Origin: Novosphingobium sp. MD-1 | GTDB taxonomy: Bacteria > Pseudomonadota > Alphaproteobacteria > Sphingomonadales > Sphingomonadaceae | DNA: 64,000 nt | Reading direction: 5' to 3' | Assembly (NCBI RefSeq): GCF_001014975.1 | Contig: NZ_BBXA01000013.1 | Coordinates: 496,001 to 560,000, forward strand | Shown: positions 1-7,720 of the stretch, in pieces | How positions within the stretch are numbered: position 1 is the first letter of the stretch | Layout of the letters: each line of letters starts with the position of its first letter | Notes under the pieces: generated by a model | The model's input: only the letters and a program-made list of their open reading frames with translations | Told to the model about the DNA's origin: nothing | The model's database searches: none | Made by a program: the position numbers and the translations under genes

Positions 1-1
1 A

Positions 2-880
2 CGGGCGCTTGAGCACATCATCGAACCGACGCGCGCCTCGTGCCGCAAGCACCTGGCCGCGCTGGAAGGCAGGCCGGTGTTCGATCTGGTCAACGATTAT
101 ACCGGCAAGGTAACGGTCGATCTCCTGTTCCACCTTTTCGCGCTTCCGGCCGAAGGGGCGGACCAGGTCCGCGACAATGCGGTGCTGATGGTGCAGACCG
201 ATCCCGTCACCCGGCAGAAGACCGAGGCGCATCTCTCGGCGTTCCGATGGATGGCCGACTATGCCGAACGGCTGGTGCAGGCGCGCAAGAAGGCACCGGG
301 CGACGATCTGCTGTCGAACTTCATCACCGCCGAGATCGACGGCGAGAAGCTGCTCGACCGGGAAGTGCAGTTGACGGTGACGACGCTGATCATGGCCGGG
401 ATCGAAAGCCTTTCCGGCTTCATGGCGATGTTCGGGCTGAACCTGGCGGACTATCCCGAAGCGCGGCGCGCGCTGGTCGCCGATCCGGCCCTGATCCCCG
501 ATGCGATCGAGGAATCGCTGCGGTTCAATACATCGGCCCAGCGGTTCAAGCGGTGCCTTACGCGCGATGTGGATCTGCATGGCCAGACGATGAAGGCCGG
601 AGATTTCGTAATCCTGGCCTATGGCGCCGCCAACCGCGACGAACGCATGTTCGAGAACCCCGATGTCTATGACATCACCCGGCGCGCAAAGCGGCATCTG
701 GGTTTCGGCGGCGGCGTTCACGCCTGCCTCGGCTCGATGATCGGCCGCCTGGCGACGCAGATCGCCTACGAGGAACTACTGGCGCGGATACCGGAATTTG
801 CCCGGACGCAAGCCGTGCTGGACTGGGTGCCCTCGTCCAATTTCCGCAGCCCCAAGGCCCTGCCGCTGACGCGCGGCTGA
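2..880 (+). CDS. Cytochrome P450, 5'-truncated by the window edge
   Basis: Only the C-terminal ~292 residues are in the window; the frame is open from base 2, so the true start lies upstream. The heme-binding loop FGGGVHACLG carries the cysteine ligand. The K-helix ExxR is seen as EESLR. The I-helix reads MAGIES, with Glu-Ser where many P450s have Asp/Glu-Thr. It is a soluble bacterial class P450, an oxygen-activating monooxygenase that needs a separate electron donor. The substrate cannot be inferred, because the substrate-recognition segments at the N-terminus are missing. A strong hairpin terminator follows at 999-1028. It is separate from the second P450 at 4197-5468, which has a different heme loop (FGYGVHVCLG). 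Confidence 0.93.
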   Translation, partial: RALEHIIEPTRASCRKHLAALEGRPVFDLVNDYTGKVTVDLLFHLFALPAEGADQVRDNAVLMVQTDPVTRQKTEAHLSAFRWMADYAERLVQARKKAPGDDLLSNFITAEIDGEKLLDREVQLTVTTLIMAGIESLSGFMAMFGLNLADYPEARRALVADPALIPDAIEESLRFNTSAQRFKRCLTRDVDLHGQTMKAGDFVILAYGAANRDERMFENPDVYDITRRAKRHLGFGGGVHACLGSMIGRLATQIAYEELLARIPEFARTQAVLDWVPSSNFRSPKALPLTRG

Positions 881-998
881 CGCCGTTGTCAGCAACTTGC
901 AATTCATGCAAGCCGAACCCCGTTCTTCGCACTTGCAGGAAGGTGGTCAGACCGCTTTAGAGAACGGGCCTTTCAGGCATCCTCTCCCAAACTTTCCA

Positions 999-1028
999 AG
1001 GCCAGCCTTCGTGCTGGCCTTTCTTTTT
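999..1028 (+). terminator. Rho-independent terminator
   Basis: A perfect 8-bp stem (AGGCCAGC / GCTGGCCT) closes a CTTCGT loop and is followed by TTCTTTTTTC. The U-tract lies only on the plus strand, so it ends transcription from the P450 side or of a short RNA in 881-1028. The other genes here converge from the right and would not use it. Confidence 0.85.
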
Positions 1029-1047
1029 TCGCAAGCGATAACTTCGG

Positions 1048-1842
1048 TTATCGGAGGAGCCGGTCGACAGCCTCCAGATCCGGTCCGGCGCTGTCGGGAT
1101 GCGGCGAGAGCGTTTCTTCCGGCACGCTCAGGCGGTTAATCCAGGCGGTACGGTAGCCGAACCAGCGCGCGCCCAAGGCATCCCACCCTCCGAACGCAAC
1201 GAAGCCGATCTCCTGCGCCGTCAGGCCGAAATGCGCCGGCCCCATCGCATAGGCGCAGGGCGATGGCTTGAATGCCCGGACCCGGTCGGTGCTCAATGGC
1301 GTGTCGAACAGACCGCCCAACCCGTTCCGGCGCGTGTTCGCGATCAGCACTTCGGCTTCGAGATTGGACAGGAAGGCAAGACGGATGCCGGCGCTGCGCC
1401 ACCGTTCAAGCGCGGCTGCCGCATCGGGCCAGGCCGGAAGCTGCCCGAACACCGCCACCAGATCGCGCCGGATCGCTGGCGTCAGCGGGATGCCCATGGC
1501 TTGCGCGCTGAAATCCAGCGCGGCATCGGCCAACCGCCCAAACCCGCTGTAGCGGCCTGCCGCCGTTTCCATCCATGACAGCGCGAACAGCTTGTTGGTC
1601 CATGCCGCAGCCAAAGCCGCGCCCCGGTCCGGCACGGCCGACACCACCGCCGCGGTGACGGCGCGCGGGTCGAATATCGTGAAGCCATCGAATGCAAGGG
1701 CACGGATCGGTCGCGCCTCCCCATTGGGCGCGCCTCGCAAGGGAGACGCGACGGCCCTGCGCACGGCGGAAAAGGCGGCCATGCCGCCAAGCGCAAGGCT
1801 CAGGAAATGGCGGCGCTTCGGAAACCGTTGGAAATCGCTCAT
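1048..1842 (-). CDS. Exported HAD-superfamily, haloacid dehalogenase type II-like protein
   Basis: About 264 residues from ATG 1842, chosen because it puts a twin-arginine-like signal (KRRHFLSLALGG) near the N-terminus. An upstream in-frame start at 1908 would bury it. The HAD nucleophile is D52 in FDGFTIFDP. That motif is one residue shorter than the usual FDxYGTLFD of haloacid dehalogenases, but I recall a related exported subfamily with FDAFPIFDP. Motif II is LAFLSNLE and motif III Lys is in RAFKPSP. The likely reaction is hydrolytic dehalogenation of a 2-haloacid, or another phosphatase-fold hydrolysis, in the periplasm. It lies 89 nt behind the alpha/beta hydrolase on the same strand, probably one transcript. 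The dehalogenase fold is well supported; the substrate is not. Confidence 0.8.
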   Translation of the reverse strand: MSDFQRFPKRRHFLSLALGGMAAFSAVRRAVASPLRGAPNGEARPIRALAFDGFTIFDPRAVTAAVVSAVPDRGAALAAAWTNKLFALSWMETAAGRYSGFGRLADAALDFSAQAMGIPLTPAIRRDLVAVFGQLPAWPDAAAALERWRSAGIRLAFLSNLEAEVLIANTRRNGLGGLFDTPLSTDRVRAFKPSPCAYAMGPAHFGLTAQEIGFVAFGGWDALGARWFGYRTAWINRLSVPEETLSPHPDSAGPDLEAVDRLLR

Positions 1843-1931
1843 CTCGGGACCTGCTCCGCTCCGCATGGAACAGGGCAGCCGGTGCGGAGGGGGAGCACCG
1901 GCTGCCACCAGCCCGGAGGCCGGACGATGCC

Positions 1932-2951
1932 TCAGCGGGCCTTGGCGACCTGCCGATCGTAGAAATCGATCATGTGCCCCGCGATGTAGGGAAGGTTGTC
2001 CTCGGTCGCGAAATGCCCCGCGTTCAGCCGGTGCATTTCCGCCTTGGGCAAATCGCGCAGGAAGGCTTCGCCGCCGGCAGGCAGGAAGAACGGATCGTGC
2101 TGGCCCCAGAAGATCACCGTCTTCGGCTGGCGGTCGCGCAGCAGCTTCTGCCAGGCCGGGTAGAGCGGCGGGTTCGTCCGGTAATCGTAGAACAGGTCGA
2201 GCTGGATACGCAGGTTGTTGGGGCGGGCGACGAAGGCGCTGTCACTGAGCCAGGCATCGGGACTGACCAGCTCGGGGTGGCCCGCGCCAGCGAGATAGAC
2301 GCCCTTGATCCCCTCCGGCGTGTTGAACGCGGCCAGCGGCTTTTCGGTTTCGGCATTGCGGTTGACCCACAGCGCATTGCGGAAGCCGTCCCACGCGGGC
2401 GAGAAGCCTTCCTCGTAAGCATTCGAATTCTGGACCACGAGCCAATCCAGCGCCGCCGGATTGCGCGAAACGATGCGGAAGCCCACCGGGCCACCATAAT
2501 CCTGCACGAACAGGCCGTAGTGGTCGAAGCCCTTGGCCGCCAGGAACTTTTCGATCGTGCGGGAAATGCCCTCGAACGAGTAGGCATAGCTCGCGGGATC
2601 GGGGGCGTCGCTGTTGCCGAAGCCCTGGTAGTCGGGAGCGATTACATGGAAGCGGCGTGCAAGCAGCGGGATCATATCGCGGAACTGGTGCGAGGACGAC
2701 GGCCAGCCATGCAGCAGAACCAGCTTGGGAAGGCTGGCGTCTCCGGCTTCGCGGTAAGCGATGTTCAGCCCGTCCACGGGGACCGTGCCATAGCGTACCT
2801 GTGCCGGATCGGCGACGGTGGTAATCGGGTGTTCGAGCGTTCCGGCGGCCAGCGCGGGCGCGGCAAGGCCGGCCACGGCAACCGCGCCGGTCAGTGCGAC
2901 GCCAGCGATGCGTCCGGCGATCCGGGACGCTGCAGGGGAAGTATCAGACAT
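1932..2951 (-). CDS. Exported alpha/beta hydrolase, epoxide hydrolase / haloalkane dehalogenase-like
   Basis: 339 residues. ATG 2951 is chosen because GAGGA stands about 8 nt upstream; a start four codons earlier is possible. Residues 1-36 form an export signal with a hydrophobic core ending APALAA. The oxyanion loop is HGWPSS (81-86). The nucleophile is D151 in VQDYGGPVG, an Asp as in haloalkane dehalogenases and epoxide hydrolases rather than Ser. The acid Asp is in GQHDPFF and the base His in NAGHF. Classical haloalkane dehalogenases have Trp after the nucleophile; here it is Tyr, so epoxide or ester substrates stay open. It leads a two-gene unit with the HAD protein and is transcribed away from a LysR gene, its probable regulator. 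Confidence 0.85.
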   Translation of the reverse strand: MSDTSPAASRIAGRIAGVALTGAVAVAGLAAPALAAGTLEHPITTVADPAQVRYGTVPVDGLNIAYREAGDASLPKLVLLHGWPSSSHQFRDMIPLLARRFHVIAPDYQGFGNSDAPDPASYAYSFEGISRTIEKFLAAKGFDHYGLFVQDYGGPVGFRIVSRNPAALDWLVVQNSNAYEEGFSPAWDGFRNALWVNRNAETEKPLAAFNTPEGIKGVYLAGAGHPELVSPDAWLSDSAFVARPNNLRIQLDLFYDYRTNPPLYPAWQKLLRDRQPKTVIFWGQHDPFFLPAGGEAFLRDLPKAEMHRLNAGHFATEDNLPYIAGHMIDFYDRQVAKAR

Positions 2952-3012
2952 GGAATTCCTCATCGGCTAGGGGCGATGGGAATGATCTATGTAATCCCGA
3001 TATGATGGAGTA

Positions 3013-3028
3013 TCCTGCCAATTCAGGA
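3013..3028. promoter_or_regulatory. Inverted repeat in a LysR divergent promoter
   Basis: TCCTG-CCAATT-CAGGA, with 5-bp arms, lies between the hydrolase start (2951) and the LysR start (3058). LysR proteins usually bind short dyads in this position, so it is a reasonable operator candidate. There is no second copy to support it. Confidence 0.4.
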
Positions 3029-3057
3029 AGCATTGTTCTAAATTTTGGAAGAGTTTG

Positions 3058-3960
3058 ATGGACCGGTTCGATGCCATGCGAACGCTGCTGGCCGCCATCG
3101 AAGGCGGGAGCCTGACCGCCGCGTCGCGCGCCCTCGGCATGCCGCTGGCCACGGTCAGCCGCAAGATTTCCGATCTGGAAAGCCATCTCGGCACGCGCCT
3201 GGTGGTACGCACGACGCGGCGGTTGCAGCTTACCGAGGCCGGAGCGCATTACGTCGCCAGCGCCCGCCGCATTCTCGATGACGTCGAGGAAGCGGAGCGC
3301 CTGGCCATGGGCGAATACCGCGCACCGCGCGGGCACCTGACCATCACCGCCCCGCTGATGTTCGGACGGCTCCATGTCGAACCCGTGGTGCGCGAATTCC
3401 TGCAGGCTTATCCCGAAATCGACGTGCGGCTGGTGCTGGCCGACTATGTGGTGAACCTGATTGATGATCGCGTCGATGCCGCCGTGCGCATCGGCGCGCT
3501 GCCCGACAGCACGATGGTGGCGACGCGGCTGGGCGAGGTGGTCTGGCGGGTCTGCGCCAGCCCTGCCTACATTGCCGCGCGGGGCGCGCCTATCGCGCCC
3601 GAGGATGTATCACAGCACGATTGCGTGCTGTTTGACGGCATATATGGAACGAACGTGTGGCGCTTTGGCCGGGGCAAGGATGCTCAGGCCGTGACGGTAA
3701 AGCCCCGCCTCTCGGTCAATTCGGCCGAAGCGGCGATCGCGTCGGCGTGCGGCGCGCTGGGGATCATCCGGCTGCTGAGCTATCAGGTGCGCGAGGCGAT
3801 AGAGGCCGGGCAGCTGGTACGCCTGCTGGGCGCGCTCGAGCCGGAGCCTTCGCCGGTTCACCTGGTCCACACCGGTCAGGCGATCCTGCCCTTGAAGCTG
3901 CGCGCGTTCTGGGATTTCGCCGCGCCACGCCTGCGGGCAAGGATACCGCAGGATACGTAA
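3058..3960 (+). CDS. LysR-family transcriptional regulator
   Basis: 300 residues. ATG 3058 is used rather than the TTG directly before it. The N-terminal winged helix (about residues 2-60) contains ALGMPLATVSRKISDLE as the recognition helix region and TTRRLQLTEAG as the wing. The rest is a LysR substrate-binding domain that senses a small effector. It is divergent from the exported hydrolase/HAD pair with 106 nt between starts, the usual LysR-target arrangement, so it probably controls that pair and itself. It resembles the LysR at 33489 in length and motifs, but the two sit beside unrelated genes. Confidence 0.92.
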   Translation: MDRFDAMRTLLAAIEGGSLTAASRALGMPLATVSRKISDLESHLGTRLVVRTTRRLQLTEAGAHYVASARRILDDVEEAERLAMGEYRAPRGHLTITAPLMFGRLHVEPVVREFLQAYPEIDVRLVLADYVVNLIDDRVDAAVRIGALPDSTMVATRLGEVVWRVCASPAYIAARGAPIAPEDVSQHDCVLFDGIYGTNVWRFGRGKDAQAVTVKPRLSVNSAEAAIASACGALGIIRLLSYQVREAIEAGQLVRLLGALEPEPSPVHLVHTGQAILPLKLRAFWDFAAPRLRARIPQDT

Positions 3961-4001
3961 GGATAATCCTCGGCAGGCCCGAGCGGGGAGGCGTGCCCGC
4001 C

Positions 4002-4181
4002 TCAGTAATCCATCAGTTCGAAGTCCTGCTTCTCGGTGCCGCAGTCGGGGCAGTAGAACGCATCCTCCGGCACGTCCTCGAACCGCGTGCCGGGCGCGAT
4101 GCCCTGTTCGGGAAGGCCCAGCGCTTCGTCGTAGATGTAGCCGCAGCTCCGGCAACGCCAGCGGCGTGATGAGGTGCCCAT
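4002..4181 (-). CDS. Rubredoxin
   Basis: 59 residues, too short for many gene finders. Two iron-binding knuckles are visible: C10-R-S-C13-G and C44-P-D-C47-G. The rubredoxin core between them (YIYDEALG, GIAPGTRFEDVP) is also present. It binds one Fe(SCys)4 and carries single electrons in the cytoplasm. AAGGGAAGGG lies just before the ATG. It begins 15 nt after the P450 stop on the same strand, so the two are almost certainly cotranscribed and this is the obvious candidate donor for that P450. Bacterial P450s normally pair with [2Fe-2S] or [3Fe-4S] ferredoxins, so the pairing is uncommon. No rubredoxin reductase is seen nearby. Confidence 0.93.
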   Translation of the reverse strand: MGTSSRRWRCRSCGYIYDEALGLPEQGIAPGTRFEDVPEDAFYCPDCGTEKQDFELMDY

Positions 4182-4196
4182 GCGCCTGCCCTTCCC

Positions 4197-5468
4197 TTAC
4201 TGCGCGGTGAAGCGGATCGGCACGTGCTTTGGCCCGCACACGAAATTGGAAATCGTGCGCGAGGGCGTGCCGGCCATTTCCACGGCCTTGAGCCGCGTGA
4301 ACAGCTCTTCCCACAGGATGCGCATTTCCATCCGCGCGAGGTGCTGGCCAAGGCAGACGTGGACGCCATAACCGAACGCGATCTGCGGGTTGGTGCCGCG
4401 GTCCAGCCGGAAATCGAAGGGATCGTCGAACACCGTCTCGTCGCGGTTGCCGGACTGGTAGCACAGCATCAGCCAGTCGCCCTTGGCGATCCGCTTCCCG
4501 CCGATCTCGCAATCCGCCACGGCTGACCGCATGAAGTGCTTTACCGGGACGACCCAGCGGATCGATTCCTCGACGAACGCGGGAATAAGCGAGGGATCCG
4601 CCTGCATCTGCCCAAGCAGTTCCGGCCGTTCGGCCAGCGCCCACATCGCCCCCGCCGTGGTGTTGGAGGTGGTGTCGTGCCCCGCCGTGGCGGCGATGAT
4701 GTAATAGCCCATAATCTGCCGGTGGTTGAGGTATTCGCCGTTCACTTTGGCGTTGGCGATCAGGCTGTTCACTTCCGTGCTGGGGTTTTCGCGGAACCGC
4801 TTGGTCACGGCGCCGAAATAGGCTTCCAGCTCCATCGTGGTTTCCCACAGCGACTTGAGGATTTCCTCCGGCGTCTGCTCCTTGCCGGAACGGTTCAGTT
4901 CGGGATCGGCGTTCGAGAACAGCTCCTGCGTCAGCTTGAGCATGAACGGTTCGTCTTCCTGCGGCACGCCCAGCACCGTCATGATCACGCGCAAAGGATA
5001 GAGGAAGGCGACATCCATCGCGAAGTCGCATTCGCTGCCCTTCGCCAGCATGTGATCGACGAATTCGCGCGCGATCTTGCGGACCTGTTCCTCCAGCGGC
5101 CGGATCGCGCGGGGCGTCAGGTGCGGAAACAGGATGCCGCGCAGGTCCTTGTGCTCCTGCCCGTCCAGCGAAACGAGGCTGCGGATCAGGTTGGGATCGC
5201 CCCCGGTCAGCGCCTTGACCTTGGCCTCGTTCTCCCGGCTGGACATGAAAGTTGACCGATCGCCGTTGTGGAACAGGTCGGGCTGGCGCTCGATATCCTT
5301 GATGTCGGCATGGCGGCTGACCACCCAGAACGGATCGAAGCCTTCCAGTTCCGCCACGTCGAGCGGCGCTTCGGCGCGGATACGCCGGAACGCGGCATCC
5401 ACCCTGTCTCCGTCGGCATAGGCCTGCGCGTTGATGACCGTTTCCGCGAGCGTCTGTTCCAGCGCCAT
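4197..5468 (-). CDS. Cytochrome P450, full length
   Basis: 423 residues, typical for a soluble bacterial P450. The start ATG 5468 follows AGGAGAGGA. The I-helix oxygen-activation motif is AGHDTTS, the K-helix ExxR is EESIR, and the heme loop is AFGYGVHVCLGQHLARME with the Cys ligand. The overall pattern (PHLTPRAI, NSLIANAKVNGEYL) recalls bacterial P450s acting on terpenes, steroids or fatty acyl chains, but I cannot place the substrate. It is followed by a rubredoxin and is divergent from a TetR gene across a palindrome, so it is probably repressed by that TetR and induced by its substrate. Confidence 0.96.
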   Translation of the reverse strand: MALEQTLAETVINAQAYADGDRVDAAFRRIRAEAPLDVAELEGFDPFWVVSRHADIKDIERQPDLFHNGDRSTFMSSRENEAKVKALTGGDPNLIRSLVSLDGQEHKDLRGILFPHLTPRAIRPLEEQVRKIAREFVDHMLAKGSECDFAMDVAFLYPLRVIMTVLGVPQEDEPFMLKLTQELFSNADPELNRSGKEQTPEEILKSLWETTMELEAYFGAVTKRFRENPSTEVNSLIANAKVNGEYLNHRQIMGYYIIAATAGHDTTSNTTAGAMWALAERPELLGQMQADPSLIPAFVEESIRWVVPVKHFMRSAVADCEIGGKRIAKGDWLMLCYQSGNRDETVFDDPFDFRLDRGTNPQIAFGYGVHVCLGQHLARMEMRILWEELFTRLKAVEMAGTPSRTISNFVCGPKHVPIRFTAQ

Positions 5469-5545
5469 GGCTATCCTCTCCTCTTGCCTTTCCGCGTCGG
5501 GGCGGAGACTCGTATATCTTGACCGGGAAGTTATTTTTATGTTGG

Positions 5546-5559
5546 TTGTTGGTCAACAA
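5546..5559. promoter_or_regulatory. Probable TetR operator
   Basis: TTGTTG-GT-CAACAA is a palindrome with 6-bp arms in the 111-nt gap between the P450 start (5468) and the TetR start (5580). It lies in an AT-rich stretch that probably holds the promoters. TetR-family genes commonly repress both divergent genes from such a site. Confidence 0.6.
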
Positions 5560-5579
5560 ATAAATTGGAGAGTCACGAC

Positions 5580-6206
5580 GTGGAACGTCCCGCGCGCCGG
5601 ACGCAGCGCGAACGCAGCGAGGATTCGGAAAACCGCCTGCTGGCAGCGGCGGCTGCGATCATTGCCGAGGATGGCTACACGGCCGCCACGCTGGAGCGCG
5701 TGGGCGATCGGGCCGGCTTCAGCCGCGCGCTTGCCAGCCGCAAGTACGGATCGAAGGATGGCCTGATCGAAGCCGTGATCCGGCGCGTGTCCGATCATGT
5801 TCATGCCCAGCTCGACATGGCCGTGGCCGATGTCTCCCGCCCGCTCGACCGACTGCTGACGATGATCGACCGGTTCACCGACCTGATGTCCACCGACATC
5901 TCCGTCCGCGCCTATTTCGTACTGTTTAGCGCCATGCTGGCCAACCGGCTGGAAACGCGGGTGGTGTTTCAGGAGGTGCAGGACCGCTATGCCGAGAGGC
6001 TTCAGGCCATGATCGCCGAAGGCCAGGCGGCCGGCGAAATAAGTGCAGCACTGGACCCGCTGACGGCGGCCTATGTGGTGGGCAGCCTTCAGGCCGGGCT
6101 GGCGATCGAGGCGGCGATGGGTACCGAGATGGAGAGCGGTCCAATCCGCACGCACCTGGCGGTAATGCTCAAGGGCGCGCTGGGCGTTGCGCGCGATCAG
6201 GGCTGA
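5580..6206 (+). CDS. TetR-family transcriptional regulator
   Basis: 208 residues. The start GTG 5580 is chosen because GGAGA lies 8-9 nt upstream; an in-frame TTG at 5565 sits on that ribosome site. Residues ~12-60 form the TetR helix-turn-helix (AAAIIAEDGYTAATLERVGD, then KYGSKDGLIEAV). The C-terminal helices form the ligand and dimer domain. It is divergent from the P450-rubredoxin pair and is its likely repressor. Its 3' end overlaps the end of the convergent gene at 6197 by 10 nt. Confidence 0.92.
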   Translation: MERPARRTQRERSEDSENRLLAAAAAIIAEDGYTAATLERVGDRAGFSRALASRKYGSKDGLIEAVIRRVSDHVHAQLDMAVADVSRPLDRLLTMIDRFTDLMSTDISVRAYFVLFSAMLANRLETRVVFQEVQDRYAERLQAMIAEGQAAGEISAALDPLTAAYVVGSLQAGLAIEAAMGTEMESGPIRTHLAVMLKGALGVARDQG

Positions 6207-6754
6207 ACAGCATAGCCCCGGTCGAGGACGGCGCGGACGAACGGCGGCACGGTATAGACCGCTAGCCGCTGCGCGCCCCGGTTTTCGTGATCGACGCGAT
6301 ACCCCTGATAGTGGCGCTTGACGAGGCCGGCCTTGACCAGTTCCGACACCGCGCGGCTGACCGCCGTCATGCCAGAAGCGCGCAGGCGGTTGGCGATTTC
6401 CTCCTCCACCACGCGCTCGCATGCGGCCGCGTCATCGGGCAACTGCCCCTGCTCCTCCAGCGCCTGGCGCACCTTGCCCACCGTGACGCGGCGATAGTGG
6501 TGCCGCGCGGCGGTGGGTGCGATCGCGGCGGACAGCCATTCGCGGATCGGCACGAGCTGCTCCCCTTCGCGCACGTAGGGCCCGGCCGCCCCGCCCCGCC
6601 CGGCGGCGCGGGCGATCAAGTCGAGCACCATGAAGGTATAGCGTGGCCGCGCCGAATGATCGGCGATGGCGCGCATGATGCCGGGCAGGTCAAGCGGCCG
6701 CTCGCTGGCGACGGCAACGGGTTTGGGCACCGAACTGAAAGGCAATTCCAACAT
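6197..6754 (-). CDS. Hypothetical protein with a winged-helix-like C-terminus
   Basis: About 185 residues from ATG 6754. Longer starts exist at 6832 and 6841, but those bases overlap or abut a 13-bp palindrome that looks like an operator, so the shorter form is preferred; no strong ribosome site decides it. The C-terminal half (SGMTAVSRAVSELVKAGLVK, followed by a basic wing HYQGYRVDHENRGAQR) reads like a winged-helix DNA-binding domain. The N-terminal part (RPLDLPGIMRAIAD) is not a domain I can name. It lacks a signal peptide or membrane segments. A self-regulating DNA-binding protein fits the palindrome upstream, but this is inference. It could also be a plasmid-type replication or maintenance protein. 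Confidence 0.7.
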   Translation of the reverse strand: MLELPFSSVPKPVAVASERPLDLPGIMRAIADHSARPRYTFMVLDLIARAAGRGGAAGPYVREGEQLVPIREWLSAAIAPTAARHHYRRVTVGKVRQALEEQGQLPDDAAACERVVEEEIANRLRASGMTAVSRAVSELVKAGLVKRHYQGYRVDHENRGAQRLAVYTVPPFVRAVLDRGYAVQP

Positions 6755-6835
6755 GGAACGAATCAAGCACAAAGCGGACTCCGTGTGAATCGTGAAAGTG
6801 CAGGCGCCTTTCGATCCCCGCACTTTTTCCATCTG

Positions 6836-6869
6836 TGTCACTTTACCAGAGCGCCTTGGTAAAGTGACA
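6836..6869. promoter_or_regulatory. 13-bp perfect inverted repeat upstream of the winged-helix-like gene
   Basis: TGTCACTTTACCA and TGGTAAAGTGACA are exact reverse complements separated by 8 nt. The arms are too long and specific to be chance. There is no U-tract, so it is more likely a protein-binding site for a dimer than a terminator. It lies between the winged-helix-like gene (start 6754, leftward) and the exported orphan (start 7050, rightward) and could serve both. Related half-motifs lie nearby (CACTTTTTCCA before it, TGGTACTTTAG after it). Confidence 0.75.
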
Positions 6870-7049
6870 TTGTTGGTACTTTAGCGGCTTGGACAGACTT
6901 CGGCTCGGACGGCCCGGCCGCTATCCGAGGTTTCGCCGGGCGAACAGCCTGTCCGGATGACGCGAAAGCCGCCGCTGAAACACTACGAACTTGCGGATGT
7001 TGGATCGCCTGGCTTAGCGTCTGACCGCACTTAACGAGGGGTGGGTCGA

Positions 7050-7562
7050 ATGGCCAAAGGGATGTTCACGCTCGGACTTTTTCTGTCTGCGGGGGTAGTG
7101 TCACCTGCACTCGCAGATGGCTGGGAAGTCCAGCAGCCTCCGGTAACCAGCAACTTGCAATTGGTTTATAAGGGCGACACTCAAGCATCGTATTTATTTG
7201 AATGCCATCCCACAAATGTCGTTCTCACCGAGTTGGGAGTGACCGATCTTGTTGATCTTCAAACCAATGTAAAAATTGGAGATACGCCTGGTTCCGTTAT
7301 AACTCCAGGCGCAGCGCTGATGGCACTGGCAACGAGTGAAAAAGACGCGCCGAATTTCAAACTCGCAGAAGTTTCTCCTAATGCCATTCGAGGCTGGAAC
7401 TTGACACTCCGCTTCGAGAAAAACGACAAGGCTTTGAAAGCCTTAGCGAAGGCCACGATGGTCTCAGTCTTTACCACTGGGTATACCATGGCAGTTGGTC
7501 TGAACGATACCGACAGACAGAGCGTGAGGACCTTCTTGTCGCTGTGCGGCGTCAAGTTCTAA
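7050..7562 (+). CDS. Small exported protein of unknown function
   Basis: 170 residues. ATG 7050 is preferred over GTG 7041 because GAGGGG sits 8 nt before it. A clear signal peptide (about residues 1-22, ending SPALA) sends it to the periplasm. Two cysteines (in FECHP and LSLCG) could form a disulfide. I recognise no domain. The gene is clearly more AT-rich than its neighbours, with codons such as AAA, ATT and TTG, which suggests a different origin or relaxed codon use. It stands alone between a divergent promoter region and a hairpin terminator. Confidence 0.8.
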   Translation: MAKGMFTLGLFLSAGVVSPALADGWEVQQPPVTSNLQLVYKGDTQASYLFECHPTNVVLTELGVTDLVDLQTNVKIGDTPGSVITPGAALMALATSEKDAPNFKLAEVSPNAIRGWNLTLRFEKNDKALKALAKATMVSVFTTGYTMAVGLNDTDRQSVRTFLSLCGVKF

Positions 7563-7633
7563 CGTCCGCTAACCTGCCCTTCCCGCCGGATTGGATACTC
7601 TGCAGGCGACGCGATAGTGGACTTTGGCATACG

Positions 7634-7682
7634 AAATCCCGCTCGTCCTCAGTCCGCCGAAGGACGAGCGGATTCGGGATTT
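7634..7682. terminator. Strong hairpin between convergent genes
   Basis: An 11-bp perfect stem (CCGCTCGTCCT at 7639-7649 with AGGACGAGCGG at 7661-7671) is extended outside by AAATC/GATTT with a small bulge. It lies between the orphan (ends 7562) and the GH31 gene (ends 7721), so it can end transcription from both sides. U-richness is moderate on either strand. Confidence 0.7.
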
Positions 7683-7720
7683 GGTAATCCGCGCCCCAAG
7701 GCTCTCTCTCGTTCCGTAAG

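Noticed and set aside
881..1000. tRNA-like reading of the gap before the terminator
   Set aside because: No T-arm consensus or acceptor pairing could be made.
3610..5559. 649-codon minus-strand frame over LysR and P450
   Set aside because: Out of frame with the P450 motifs; low-complexity Arg/Gly-rich translation.
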